Below are positions 19,240 through 32,245 of a stretch of 64,000 bases of DNA, in pieces. Made by a program: the position numbers and the translations under genes. The stretch's first letter is position 1. Each line of letters opens with the position of its first letter. The stretch is from contig JAPZLL010000013.1 of assembly GCA_036250225.1 (NCBI GenBank), forward strand, positions 248,001-312,000. Reading direction: 5' to 3'. The notes under the pieces are model-generated. The model saw nothing but the letters and a program-made list of their open reading frames with translations. It made no database searches and had not been told where the DNA came from. This DNA comes from Cercophora sp. LCS_1. Taxonomy: Eukaryota; Ascomycota; Sordariomycetes; Sordariales; Lasiosphaeriaceae.

Positions 19240-21056
19240 CTACGACGTAAACGCCTTCTGTCTCGATCGCGAGTTCCAGGCCAGCTTGGCGCTGATGCTG
19301 TTGATCCAGTCCTCGCTCCGGCGGCCGTGTAGTTGCACCGAGGCAAACGGGTATCGACTGGCGCTGACGGTCACGTAGTCTCCGGCTCGCAGCTCGACGC
19401 GCTCTCTTCCGTCAAAGCTAGCCCATGAGCTGGTCCTGGCGTCGTAGGGAACTCCTATTCTGAGCACAATCGTGTCGGGGAGGATGATGGGTCGAAATGA
19501 CAGCGTGTGAGGCGATATGGCTGTGAGAAGCATCACAGGGTTCTCGGGATGACAGAGAGAGCCCCCTGCGGCGAGGTTGTAAGCCGTCGAGCCCGTCGGG
19601 GTAGACACACAGATACCGTCCGCCATGACGGTGGTAAAGTGTTCGTCGTCGCCAAATATCTCAATCTCGGACATGGCTGTTCCTCGTTAGCAACTGCCCC
19701 CTCTTGCGAGACTGCCAACCTACTCGGATTCGGCCCACGTTCCACGACAACCTCGTTCAGCACTTCAAAGGTCCCATCTGGCCGATGTGTCCTCTCATCA
19801 TCCTTCTCCTCCCCAATCAATTCATCCACCAAATCCCGACTACTCTGCAAGTGCTCCGCCTTAACACCCTCACCCCCAACCGCAATCTTCCTCTGGCTCC
19901 TCATAACCGTGCCCTCAAACCTCAATCTCAAACTGACACTCACCCCCTCTTCAAATGCACCGGTGAGTGTCTCCCGGAACCCCCCAAAGTCAAACTTTGT
20001 CATGAACCCCAGACTGCCCAGCGCAAAGCTCAACACGGGTGGGACAATCCTCTGAAAAAGCCAACTGGCATACAACACAGTCCCATCCCCACCCAGCGTA
20101 ATCACAAAGTCAAACGTATGCGGCCTGACCCTGCACGTCTCGGCATCCCACGATCTCACACGCCGCTCAACATCGCCCCTCTCCCCGCCAACCTTCTCCC
20201 ACACTCCATCCACCAGCCCCTTGACATCAAACCCCCCATCCTTCTTCAATTCATCCTGCACATAGACCGTATACCGAGTTCCCCTCCCCTTCTCATCCAA
20301 CAACCACTCGGTAAGCTCCCGCGCCTTGGCCACCAGCTCCTTATCACTCATCTTGGTCAGCAAAAAAATGTGCTTGACCCTAAACTTCAATCGGATGCTC
20401 CCCAGCCGTCGACTCAGCTCCCTGACGCCCCACGCCATCTCACTCAGCTGCTTCTTGGTCAACAACCGACTATGCAGGCCCTCGGTCTCTGCCCGTTTCG
20501 TAGCCGTCATCTCATCCTGCCACGACTGTTGATCCAGCTGGCCGGCCGTGCTGGTGTCACTCATGTTGCTCTCTTCCCGGAGGAGCTTGCACCGCGGGTC
20601 TTCCTCCTTGCCATCTTTCCCCTCCCCCTTCCCATCCTCAACAACCTCACCAGACGTACCTTTTGGATCCAACGCCCTATCCAACGCCTCCTCCCTCGAA
20701 ACATCCCTCTGCTGAACTTTCACACCACCACCCGCTTCTCTCGCACGATGAGCATGCGTATGCCATGATCGCGAACCAGCATGCGACGACCTCTGACGAG
20801 AATCTTTTTGGCCCTCGAGAAACTGATGAACTAGGCATTCTGTCTTTGCACCACCACCTCCTCCTCCTCCTCCACTGCCGGTGCCACCAGCCCGACGTAA
20901 ATACGCAGGAACAGGATCATTAACAAGCGATGATTTCCGCCGGTACGGATTCGTCGGGTCGAATGAGACTTGCACGACGCTGTTCCTGTCCTCGTCTGAG
21001 GCGGAGGAGTGGCCCTCGTCTTTGTCGGGTTTGTGGTTGGGTTCGGTGGTTGCCAT
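19240..21056 (-). CDS. NAD(+)/NADH kinase
   Basis: Two exons, 19724-21056 and 19240-19676, with a 47-bp intron (GTAGGT..ACAG) whose removal gives ERGPNPT-MSEIEIFGDD; 589 aa. Seen: the NAD-kinase GGDGT motif (TLGGDGTVLYAS, residues 322-326), then NEVVVERG and the signature DGICVSTPTGSTAYNLAAGG. About 200 N-terminal residues are low complexity with a run of glycines. Known: the enzyme phosphorylates NAD to NADP and is the main source of cytosolic NADP; the layout matches yeast Utr1/Yef1 forms with long N-terminal extensions. No mitochondrial presequence is obvious. It is divergent from the ketohexokinase-like gene across about 820 bp. Confidence 0.95.
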
Positions 21057-21878
21057 GGTTTTAATTTACCGTGTAACCTATGGTGATGTGAGTTGGTAGT
21101 GATATGAGGTGGGTAAAGTGGGTGATGTGGAGTTGGTGAGGTTGAAGTTGATGATATGAAGTTGGTGAAGTTGATGAAGAGGTGAGAATTGGAGTCAATC
21201 AATGTGTACCACGGTGTTTCTCAAGTCGACAGAGCTGGGTAACGAGAGAGCTGAGTAAGATAGAGAGAAGCCCCCATTGTTTTTGGCTGTTCATTCCATC
21301 CCAGTGCTGTCTGCAGAGAAGCAAGGCATGCACTGATGTCATTGGCGGGGTAGGTGGGAGCTCCCTTCCCTTCCCTTCCCCGCGAACGGGGACAAGGGAG
21401 AGCTCCTGCCAAAAAAGACATGCCCTTATTGAATGGGAAGGGGAATGACCTGAACGAAATGGAACCATATCCCATCGGATGATAATCCCTCTGGCAGCAA
21501 AACATCGAGTGATCCCCCATCAACAGGTGACCGATGCGGTGGGTTGTTGTAAGTGGGCTTGGACCGTGGCCTAGACTAGTCGCCGACGGAACCGAGGGGT
21601 GCCGAATGCGGAGCTGGCTCATCGGCATTTCCCATCAGATGTCATGCCGCGAGGGATGGTTAGAATAACCCCAACTTCCCTTGGGAGACTTGGATCGCGA
21701 AGGTCGTGTTTTACGCAACTGAAATAGCCGCTTGAAGGCTATCGTGTCGAGCATTGCACGGGTTGTTGAGATATCTATTTCAGGAGGAGCTCGAGGCTAA
21801 CTGTGATAGACGAGGGCCCCTCATCCACCGCCGCCTACACACCGAGCATCACTGGCGATCTTGTTGACGACAGCTACA
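21057..21878. promoter_or_regulatory. Divergent promoter region of NAD kinase and ketohexokinase-like gene
   Basis: The 822 bp between two divergent start codons must hold both promoters. Close to the NAD kinase ATG there are repeats of GTTGGTGA/GATGA type (around 21080-21180). No other element could be named. Confidence 0.5.
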
Positions 21879-23812
21879 ATGAAACACCTCATCTTGGTTG
21901 GCGCTTGCTACCTGGATACCATCTTGACGTGAGTCGAGTACTGTCATTACCTGCGTTGTCATCACTTACCCTATCATGGCCGACCTACCGTTCAGTTGTC
22001 ATCACAACGCTCACCATCACCATCACACACACATCCACTCATCGCCAGCTCGCCCGCTGACAATCACTTACCTCTCCACCTGCCATCTTACTCTCCCCAG
22101 GTTTCTATCACTCACAACCCCCAGCGTCCCCTCTTTCCCCCAAGAAGACTCCAAACTACGCGCCTCGTCCCTCCGCATCCGCCGCGGCGGCAACTGTCCT
22201 AACTCACTCGAAGTCCTCCTCCAACTCCTCGACCCCAACGCCGTCAAAACCCACCTCATATCCACCCTCCCCTCGGCCATCTCAGCGTCGACATCACAAA
22301 TCTTCACCTCCTTCGGTCCCAACTCCACCTCAGTCGACTTCGCACACTGTCTCTACCGTGAAGAGCACGATGCCCCAGCCAGTAGTTAGTATGGTTGACC
22401 GACCCACCATTTCGCTCAGTCACGATCAAGACTAACCCTCTACCAGCATCATCCGCAACGCCGCCACCGGCAGCCGGACAATTGTCAACTTTAACGACCT
22501 GCCCGAGATGACAACCGACGAGTTCAGCCGTGCTGCCGATGCCATACTGGCCACTGACCAAGCCGGCGAGTTCTGGTGGCACTTTGAGGTACGACTCCAC
22601 CTTTTCCCCTCCATGTTTGCTACAGTCTAGTCTGCCCGACGATGATGAGCAAACTCGGATTAAGCAGCAGTGCGTCGTGTCATGATAAACATCAACCCAC
22701 TCTGAAACAAAGTTCCGGGAAACTAAAGTTGCGAGAAAAAAAAAAGGGCCGGATCCCGGAAACAACGCTCCAGTGCATCCGTCACCTCCGCCGTGTCACG
22801 CCGCAAAGCACCGTCAGCGTCGAGGTTGAGAAACCCAACCGGGAAGGACTGGGTGCTCTGGCCGCCGAAGCCGATATTGTCTTTTACTCGCGAAGCTGGG
22901 CCGAAGTGAGTGATCCCCTATTTCTTCCTAGTCCATACTGGCAGAACTGCAAGAGAACGCGGGTGGACATGATCCTCCTCCTGTTGTCCCTGGGGTTGGG
23001 TTCACCGAGCCGGCACCGATAGGAAGAGAGAAACCCGCAGAAGTATAAGTTGTTTTGCTTACCAGGTACTCCGCTACCTGCCTCTTAGAGCCGGGGACAC
23101 GAGAATGCAGAGGCGTGTCTAAGGGCCGAGGCGACTTCATCCAGGGCGTGAGTTGCAAACCCCGTGCTCCCTTCCACCTTCCTGGCCTGGCCGGCTTGTG
23201 CCCATGGAGCGGCGTGGAAAAAAAAGAAACGGGACTGAAAAAAGGTCTCTAACATGCGACGCAAACGCAGAGGTTTGATGCTATGCACGTGGGGTGCTTC
23301 CGGAGCTGCTTCCCTCGCCCTCCCTGGTGACCAGTGTATTCACCGCCCTGCAAATCCATCTGGCGCCGACGTCCTAGTGGTGGAGTGAGTTCGCCCTTGC
23401 TTTCCCTGCTGTCGGCATCGGCTCCGATCCAATCCCTTCAAGAGATGCGGTGCGAAGAGGGTTGCACATGAAAGACGTTGGGATTGCTGGGCGACCACGC
23501 AGGCTTGCTGAGTGGTTGACAACATCCCAGCCATCGGGCCCACGCACTTGCGCTGTGTCGAGCTTCGGTCGTCATACAGCACTCTACACCCAGGGAATGG
23601 AGTCGGAGGTCCAGGTCCAGATCCGCTTGCGCTAACACGGTTTTGCATGTCGCAGCACAGTCGGGGCGGGTGATACCTTTCTCGCGGCCATGTTGTACGG
23701 TCTGATATGTCACGCTGACGGCTGGTCCCCGGAGGCGAAATTGGCATTTGCTGTGGATCTGGCCACCAGAAAAGTGCAGAGGGAAGGCTTTGCAGGACTG
23801 ACTACCGCCTAG
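21879..23812 (+). CDS. Ketohexokinase-like pfkB-family sugar kinase
   Basis: Seven exons: 21879-21928, 22125-22388, 22447-22588, 22747-22905, 23089-23147, 23271-23384, 23656-23812; 314 aa. All six introns have GT..AG ends and every join keeps a family-like protein. Seen in order: HLILVGACYLDTILTVPSFP, the substrate-site region RIRRGGNCPNSLEVL, IIRNAATGSRTIVNFNDLPE, WWHFEGRIPETTLQCI, VSVEVEKP, LCTWGASGA and the pfkB signature DTVGAGDTF with the catalytic Asp. This order is that of animal ketohexokinase, which phosphorylates fructose to fructose 1-phosphate; the true fungal substrate is not known from sequence. The introns (196, 58, 158, 183, 123 and 271 bp) are longer than in its neighbours. 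Confidence 0.9.
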
Positions 23813-23911
23813 CTGACGCGGCGGCAAGCTTCCCTTCGTCGAGGAGCCCACCTCGGCCAACGAGTGGACGGAAACTCGGACGCCTCGTGATGACGTGGGG
23901 TGGGCGCACCA

Positions 23912-23934
23912 TGCTGCTGCTGCTGCTGCTGCTG
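23912..23934. repeat. TGC/CTG trinucleotide run
   Basis: Seven to eight CTG units follow an ATG-like triplet about 100 bp after the sugar kinase stop codon; probably in its 3' UTR. Confidence 0.9.
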
Positions 23935-26900
23935 TTTTCGCCCTCAACGCCCTTGTGTTGGATATTGCGCATCCTTGTGCCGGAGTTGGGCCGGAATCTT
24001 GACAAGTGAGTGGTACTTGACGGGTGTTTAGGCCGATGCTGATGCCTCCCCCGCGGCGGGGTGCGTTGAACAGGAGTTGGTGTTCAAAGAAACGGGAGGC
24101 CAGGCAGGCAAGTCAAGCGGGAGGGGGCACCCATCTGAGCCGAGACCAAGGGAGAGACGCACTTTGGAAAACGGTGTTGCCTGTGAGCAGTGGATAGTAG
24201 CCACTATAGCGCCATGAGGAGAAGGAGCGGTGAATCTGAGGCGGCCCGCTGACCGCACATCGAACTTCATGAAGGGGGATCCGGCCAAAACCAATGGGAC
24301 CCCAAGCGTTGCATCACACTCAGGTTACTGTCCAAGAAAGATGCGCTGGACAGCACTCACCCCTCATTTGCCCAGCCGAGCAACGCGGATTGGGTGACTG
24401 AGACAGGTTCGACTGATGACTGTCCCTCCTGCAGGACCGGCCATGGAAACCAAGTCCCCAAGCTTCCAAGCCTCTCCCTCGCAGCCACCCCCGGCCACCA
24501 GCACCAGGCCGCCCCAGCAACAAGCGGGAGCTTTAGCCTGTGCACCGCCGTCAAACAGAAGGTGAATCAAGACCACCCGACGCCCGTCGGGTCGAGACAT
24601 CGCCATAGCCACGGGCGAAACGGGTCGAAGCAGCTGGCAAAACGGGGACTCGATTGCAATGGCGTACATGGCAAAGGCGGCGGTCGGTCCCACGGTGCGG
24701 ACCTGGACGCTGGCCCTATGCTGTTGGGCTCTGGGCCTCTGGCAGCGACCCGCAAGGCATGCATGGCGATGGGCTGCGTCGGTCCAGCGTCAACCCCAAC
24801 CAGGACGGACGGCGACAACGGAACTATTCAGGGATGCGTGGGCGCATGGTTGGAGCTGGTGAGAGGTGACATGCAGATGGCGCCAGCGAACGCCGCGGGA
24901 ACAGTTCGGCCTTGGGGAACAAGTGCTGTGGGCTGATAAAGCGACGGCATCTGCTAGATTGGCACAGAACACTTGCCATCGGTGAGTGGACCGCGTTGCA
25001 TGCTACCGACCTTGCTCCTTTTTTCGAAAGGCACATCGGCGCATGAGCGCGCCAACTTGTGTGTGTCCTGGCTCTTGGCCATTCCTGTGCCACGCGTGCG
25101 CAAAGAGAAGAGGTGCCCGACCTCCTTCTCGCATGAGGAGCTTCGCGCGGAGGGCGTGACGCACATGTCCCCGGAGTCGGACGGAGAGGCGTTGCAGCCA
25201 AATTGCCCGCATCAGGGAAAGCCGGCAGAGTAAAGGTTGCATGTCGATAATCCGCTGGCTGTACTTCCAGAGACAAGAGACGACGGGCGGAGAAACGGTG
25301 GTGTCGACTCATCATCCCTCTCTCGCCTCTGTCAGGCCGAAAGGGAACAGCTACGTTGGGAGAAAGGGGTTTCATCTGCAGCACAATGTGGGAAAGAAAC
25401 ACCAGACCCCTGTTTGCGCTGGGCGCCGGCGCCGTGTCGTCGTTTAGGAAGGCCGCTCCAGACCTGGTTCCAAATGAGCGACAGGATCGAAGGGTGCAGA
25501 GGAACGGCAGGCTCACAATTCATGTGCACCTGTCACGAAGCGAGCCTCGGCGACCGTCCAGCCACTTCCGATCAGGTCCAGCGGGGCCGATGGGCGTTGC
25601 GCGGGCCCAATCTACCCACCGTCTTGTGCCGTATGGTGACGAAGCGGCCCTGAAGCCCACACTGGACGCCGGAGACGGACGGTCTTGTGCTACGCTAGAC
25701 TGGGGCGGCCTGTGAGGAGCGGCAACGGCATTGCTGCTCCTCCCTCTCTCTCTTCCCTGCCGCATAGGTGACACGGGCCAATCGTTGTTGCTCTTCGGCT
25801 GCCCTGATGGGAGGCCCAGACGGAGACTGAGAGTCAGGAAATTGAGCGTTTTCCTGCCATGTGTTGGCACGTTGCAAGAAAAAAAAGTCAATGTGTCCCA
25901 CACAAAGGTCCCACCGCAGACGAGGCTTTTCAGTCAGCGGACGGACCTGTGATGTTAGCGCCTCGAGACCTTAGGGTGATTTCCACACACTCCTCCTTCT
26001 TGGTCTCGCTTTTCGAGAAGGTCCAAGGGAATCAAAACGGAACCAGCATTGAGGATCTCCGATTCCATCAAACCAAACTGTGACCCCACCAAGCCCGCCC
26101 AGCGCCAAAACAAACCCATGCTCCCACGCTTGGATTGACCCGGGGATGGCCGGAGCATCGTTACGTTGCAAGTTTCTTTTCATTGTGTGAGTGAGTGACC
26201 AACAAGCAGGTCAGCGTCAGGGTGGCGAGCAAGGAGCAAACCATTGACTGCGGGTCCGTCTACCATCGTCCATCTGCGTACGGATCTACACATCACGGGC
26301 TGATGCAAGCGAGCGAGCGGGCAGCCCGAAAAGATGATCTGGGTGCACTCTCAGTGGATTTCGCCGCTTGAATCCATGGAAATCTATTCCAGAAAAGTGG
26401 CGGCAGCAGGAAAGCCCCTTGAACGCGAGGACACTGTGGCTGCGAGGACCCGGGGCTTGCTTCGGCCTTCGGGCAATCACTGACGATGAGCGGGTTGCTG
26501 CGTTAAACCCGTAATAATAGCGATCGCGCGGCACTGAGCACTGAGTGGGTTTCAGCCAGAGTGCGCCTGGTGGATGCGCCTGTACCAGGTACTTCCACTA
26601 CTTTGCAGCGCATAATATCTGTCTGTGCTGCCAAAGTGCACTACACTACCACCGTTCTTGGGCGGCGAGGCATTCGGAAGTTATGGCGGCTAAGGAACAA
26701 TTCTTGCTCAGCCTCCACTCTGCCTTTGGATGGGGAACTTGATGACGGTCTGTTGAGAGCCGGATTGACTTGATCACAGTCCAAGTGGGCCGGCCAGTCG
26801 TACGCTGTCTCCGATATGGTCGCTTTCTGGTCTTGGGGTCTCGGCCGCCATGGTGCGAAGGGATTGGCTTTTCTGAAGCAGTGTGCACGTGCAAGGCAAC

Positions 26901-29900
26901 AGACAACTCAACAGAGCATGCAGCAAGCTGACCAGGCACCTTGCAGGTCTTGGGTGCGCCCGCACATTCTCGAGACGTGATCCCCAGGAGTCGACACAAC
27001 GGACACTTTTGGTGCTCTGGCGCACACCGATGGGGACAATCGATCCCCGTAGGACGGGTCAGTCACGGTGACCATAGTCCGAAGTTGAGTATTGTCTCGT
27101 TTGCTGCTTGTGATCGAAGCAATCAAGCCGCTGACCGGCGAGTTGGTGTCTTGTGCTTTCCCCTCAAGCCTTCGAGTTCAGCGGACTGTAACTGGGGCGC
27201 GGGACTTTGGTCCTCCTCTGCTTGCTTTTTGGCGGAGGGCTTCTGTTCCAGGTCTGCAAAGACCTTGGGTCGGCAGCACACACCAAGACCGCTTTCATTG
27301 CCGCTGTTGCCGGGGGGTCGGGGGGGCAAGCGTCTGACGTTTGGCACCGTCCGCAGCCTCAGCTGTGAGAGGGATGTGGAAGGTGGAGGAGTCATGTGCG
27401 AAGCAGAACGGAATCGAAAGGGCTTGGGGAAACGCAATGACGGCCCAAACAAGTGGACAGCAGGGCATGGTGGCGTTGAAACAGCATCTCGCGGAGAGTG
27501 GTGGGCGTGCATGCACGGCTGTTCAACAAAGGCTGCATGGGGCCGACGGGCAAGAGGGGGAGTGGGAGGGGTTTCAACGCGAACATGGGCCTTTTTTTCC
27601 TTTTCTTCGGTGGACGGGTGGGATTCCAGCGGAGGGGTGTGATGATGGATGACAGGATGCAAGCAAAACGAGAAAATTGGGTCCACTAGCCTTTCGATAT
27701 AGGCTTTGGCCAATCGCAGCCCGACAGCCCGCTGGCTCCTGCGGACAGGGATTATGGAAAATTCACAAACGCCCCAACGTCGTCTTGAGTGGTCCTTGCT
27801 TCTTTTTTGCTCTCTCGTTTTTCGACGTGGACCCAGGGCAGTTCGAGGCGCGACTCGTCCCGCGGCTCGTGCTCGTCAAGGAGGCTGGACCCTTGTCACC
27901 CCCTTGTCGCCCTAGGACCCATGGCAGTGGAATTGCGGTGGTTCAGGATGCACCAGTCGGGAATCCCCTTTTGGACACTTTTTTCCCCCCTTGGATCGTC
28001 GAGATGACTTGCCGACCGAGTCGGTGATTTGCTAGCTCCGCGGTGGCCCATGCTGCTCCATAACGGCAAAAGTAGCGGGCGTCCGTACACACTTCTACAA
28101 GCACTTGTTTGGGGCGAGGCGCAAGACGATTTGTACCTCGATTGCCCGGAATGATGTGTGATGAGGTGAGGCGCCGAGCGTCGTTCATATCGCCCGTCAT
28201 CTTCTGATTCGGGGTCCCCTCGGATGTTTGAAGCCCTGATGCTCGTCCTTCTAGAACATGTGGCAATATCCGGTCCGGCGGCTGATGCTCATTGTTTGCA
28301 GAGATACAAAACACTATGCAAATCGAGCTTCGTAAGCCCTCCACTTGTGCCCTGCTCGGTGTGTCTTTGCTAAGGCAAGTAGTGCACACGCTACTAAATG
28401 TACGACTCAGCCACCGGCGGGTACCAGCGACCCCCCCGTCGATGCGGGCCGCGAGGTGGCTGGTACACATGGTGCGCCGTGCGCAAGACCGCGAGTTCCG
28501 TATAGGTACATGGCGTGTGCTCCCTTCTGGTACAGGTGTCGGTGGAGGTTTCGCCGTCGTCCTCCAAAGGACGCTGATCGACAACCACAGCGCCTGGTCC
28601 TGCAACTTCAAGGCCCATGTCGGAAAACAGCTTGGATTCACCTGCTCGTCTTTATGGGGCCAGCGGGTGGATGCAACGAGACTGGATCCCCGTCCCAGCA
28701 CACCCTGCAGGTGATCGGTGATCAGTTGTAGGTTTGCGGCCTTCGTTTTGCCGTGTCTGGCCTGCTCGTCCGGCCTGTGTCATGATGGTCATTGACCTGG
28801 CAGAATGGAAAATGGCCGCATTATTGCGGATCGGTAACCCGACGAGACTTCCGGAGAAGGAGAACTGGTGGGTCCTTGGCCTGAAAGGCTGGGCTGAGAC
28901 CGTGTCATGGCTGCCCTGTCTGCTACTGGGCAGCGCGGACCGCGGTTGCGGTTGAGATTCGCAGATTGCAGCCCTTGCAGCCGCTACGTGCTGTCCGGCC
29001 CTTGCCCGAGCGCCAGACCCCCAACGCCAGTCCCTAGCCTGACCCTGAAAATAGTTCTAGCCCGTCAAGGTTAAAGACGCCGTCATAGGCACCCTTGGTA
29101 TTTTCGGTTAGATTTCCATCACCATTGCCCAGAAAGTCTGGGACAGTGGAGATGTGTGACAATGATGCCCGATATCATTTTTGGACTTGTTGCGCCTCAT
29201 CAACTAAGGATGCTGCCAATCGGCGGCGATACTTTGCACAGTGCTGGACACGGGTACCTAGTCGGCTCTCAGCTCTGCATCGACCGGCTCGTGGTTGCCA
29301 GTGTGTTGGTTTTTACGGACTGGGCTCCTCGTGGAGAGACCATGCTAAGGTAGGACAGGGCGCCGGGATCTTTGACGTTGGTCCGGTAGGTCAAGCAAGA
29401 GTGCACTATGCACATACTCTGGTAGCCTTGCTCTGGCGGCGTGTTGCAGTGACGACATGTCTCGTGCGCGCCCCAAGCCGAGGGCGGTAAAACCTTGAGA
29501 CGCATGTCGCTCCGTTTATGTAGAGATGACCAGAACGCAAGTGGGGCGGTGATATTTGGTGGGTGGGGGGAACAACGAGAAAGTTGAGCCTCGACAGAAT
29601 CCTCCTGCATGTCTCCTCGTGGTCCAATCAGAGTCTGAGGAACCTGTGGGATCTGATATGGGTCGCAGCGTCAAGGTTGCAAGGCTACAAGTCCCCGCTA
29701 CGAGCGAGCTTTGCGTCTCGCCCGCTGGTAATCAAGTGATTCGTACAGGTACGGAGTACCAGCGGCTGGATTGCAAATCGATCCTTCCTGTCATCACTTG
29801 TCTTGACTAAAAACCTAACATCCCCTGCCGCCTCAACGGAGGCGCGCATCGGCTCCATCCTCTACGTCGTGTACAGCGTACTTTACATGAAGTTGCATGT

Positions 29901-32217
29901 TTACAAAGCAGGTGGAATATAACGGCTGCAGGCCTGCCGCATGAGGGACAGACGTATCCCTGCACGCACCCCAATTGCACCCTCGGCAGCGTGAAAAGTG
30001 ACTGTAACCGCAATATGTTCAGCTCCTGGCCGGTGTTTCAATGGTTCAATGGATGGCTGCCGGATCCCTTTGCCACCTGCCACACGCATTGACTTGAACC
30101 TTCAAACGGATCCATACTGAGGCGGATGAAAACAAACCACAGGCATGTCAGGCCGGCCCTATTACGGCACCCGCCTGCATCATAGGCCGTCACTCGAAAC
30201 AGTCGCACTCAAGACACCGAACTTAGCGACTCAACCAAGTCTTCCACAGTTGCCGAGGTCGTTACGCCACCTCCATGGCGGACCAGATTGAAGTTTCCAT
30301 CAGCCGATAAGTCTGGGTTCCGGATCCGCACACGCGTGTCCACAAAGCACGCACGCCCACTTCTGTTCAGCTTTCACCGAGTTGTCACATGATGCCTGCC
30401 AAACACACTTGCTCGCAAGCAGATGCAGACAGGGATCCCCGCAACATCTTGGTCGAGGCAGGTACGTACCGATGACCGCTTGCCTGGATTGGGGAGCCGG
30501 TATCTGGACAAATGGAGCCCCGTTGCAGGCGCCCGAGCTGGACACCGTGCCTCTTTCCATGTGGGGCGAGCAAGCCGCCGGGCCAAATTCCAACACTTTT
30601 TTCCTAAACTTTTTCAACGCCATGAGAATCCTGCATCCAAGCTCGAATGCTCCGTGAGCATTACCCCCGGGAGGGAAAGGCGCAAGCAGAACCAGGAAAG
30701 AAGGTCGCCGGTCTCCAGCCACTATCCGACGCCGCCTTTTTCAGGCGGATGCCAGATGCGCGAATTGGCCGACAAGATCGCCAATGTTACGGAAGAGAGC
30801 GTCTCGTGTTGCGGCTCCATGGCTCCATCTGCCCATGCGACCCCGTCAACATCGTTCGACGCAGCCGTCTCAAGCCAGCAAAAGGAACATCAAGCGATGC
30901 CGCAACCATTGACCGCGCCCCTCGATGGGTAGCGAATGGAGGGTGCGGATGACGGTGCACTCTACTCTAGAGTAGGATGATGTGTGGACTGTGCTGTAGG
31001 TACTCTACATCTTCAATACTGTAGTGTTGTATCTGTTCCTTTGGGGAGGAAGGACTGTCTCTGCCTGACATTGTGCTCTCAGCAACGCCGACCAATCTTG
31101 AGCCGCGTCGGCGAGTGGAACCGCTCGAAACAGCGGGACGAAGACATGCCTCTGATCGATCCGCACACACCCCGTGGGTGCGTGTCGGCTAACAATCTTG
31201 TGCGGGCTGGGGGGTCTGAGGGGTTGTGAACGGCAAAAAGGGGTGTGCGTGTTCGGTTGTGGTGATCCTGGTCGATCGCAGAAGCCTTGACAGAAACCCG
31301 CCCAGGTCTCGGAATTGCCTCCCACACAACCCCGGCCTCCGCATCCCTCGTCACTCGTTCTCGTCCTTCGTCACCCCCGTCGCCCTGTGCAGGGGCAATG
31401 CCCCGGTCAAAAAGATGGCGGACATGCGCGTGGGACCATCCAAGTCGCCCACACTGTTGCACCCACAGCGAAAGTTAGCACCACCATGACGACCCTCCAC
31501 CCCTGTCGCCTCCACAGACGGTCCCACTGTGTGGGTGAAGGTACCTGTGACGGCCAGCCGCGACTCGCAACCACCACAAGCCGGCAAAGCAGCTTTGCAC
31601 CAAGGGCACCTTTATTTCCAGTCCGCCCCTGGTGCCGAAGAACGGCCTGGGTTTCCCCTTTCCCTCGCCCTCAGCAAAGACCTAGCGGCGCATGCGGCCC
31701 TCCTCCCAAGGGTCAATAATAGCGCTACCTTGGCAATTCCAACACCAATCTAGCCCCGTTGCAGACTGGCAGGAGGCCTAAACTTTCCCCATCCAATCTT
31801 TTGCACAGCAATCCCGGGTGCCCCCCGAACCCGACCCGAGCCAGCGAGGTACGTACCGCGCTGGAAACATGACGGTCCTGCGGGAGGTTTCGCTTTCTTG
31901 TGCCTGTGCGAGTGCCAGCAGCTAGCACCCAGTGCCTCCGTCCCCAGGCTCAGCCGCCCTCCGCTCTCGCCAGCAAATAGCACCGCGAAGGGACCCGGCA
32001 GGGAGGTACCTTGTTACCTTCGTCGCAAGCCATGGCAGCACGCCAGCACGGAGCAGAGCGGTCGGGCCACCACCTCGCCCATGGATGGGCCCATGGACGA
32101 CAAGATGGGCACTGCGCCAAACTCAGGTTGAGAGGTGTTTCCCCTTCCGCCTGATTGCTCCGCTTGACCGCCCACACCCAAGTTGCTTGCTCACCCCCGA
32201 CACACAACCGCAAAGCA

Positions 32218-32245
32218 CCCACGGCCCACGGCCCACGGCCCACGG
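32218..32245. repeat. (CCCACGG)4 tandem heptamer
   Basis: Four perfect copies of a 7-bp unit lie about 620 bp before the start codon of the Q/P-rich protein gene. Confidence 0.95.

Noticed and set aside
19704..20768. Open frame of 354 codons antisense to NAD kinase
   Set aside because: It overlaps the conserved NAD kinase exon and shows only Pro/Leu/His-rich shadow composition.
26941..28701. Open frames of 233 (plus) and 252 (minus) codons in the gene-free interval
   Set aside because: Trp/Cys/Arg-rich random composition, no motif, and several frames are open at once as expected for high GC.
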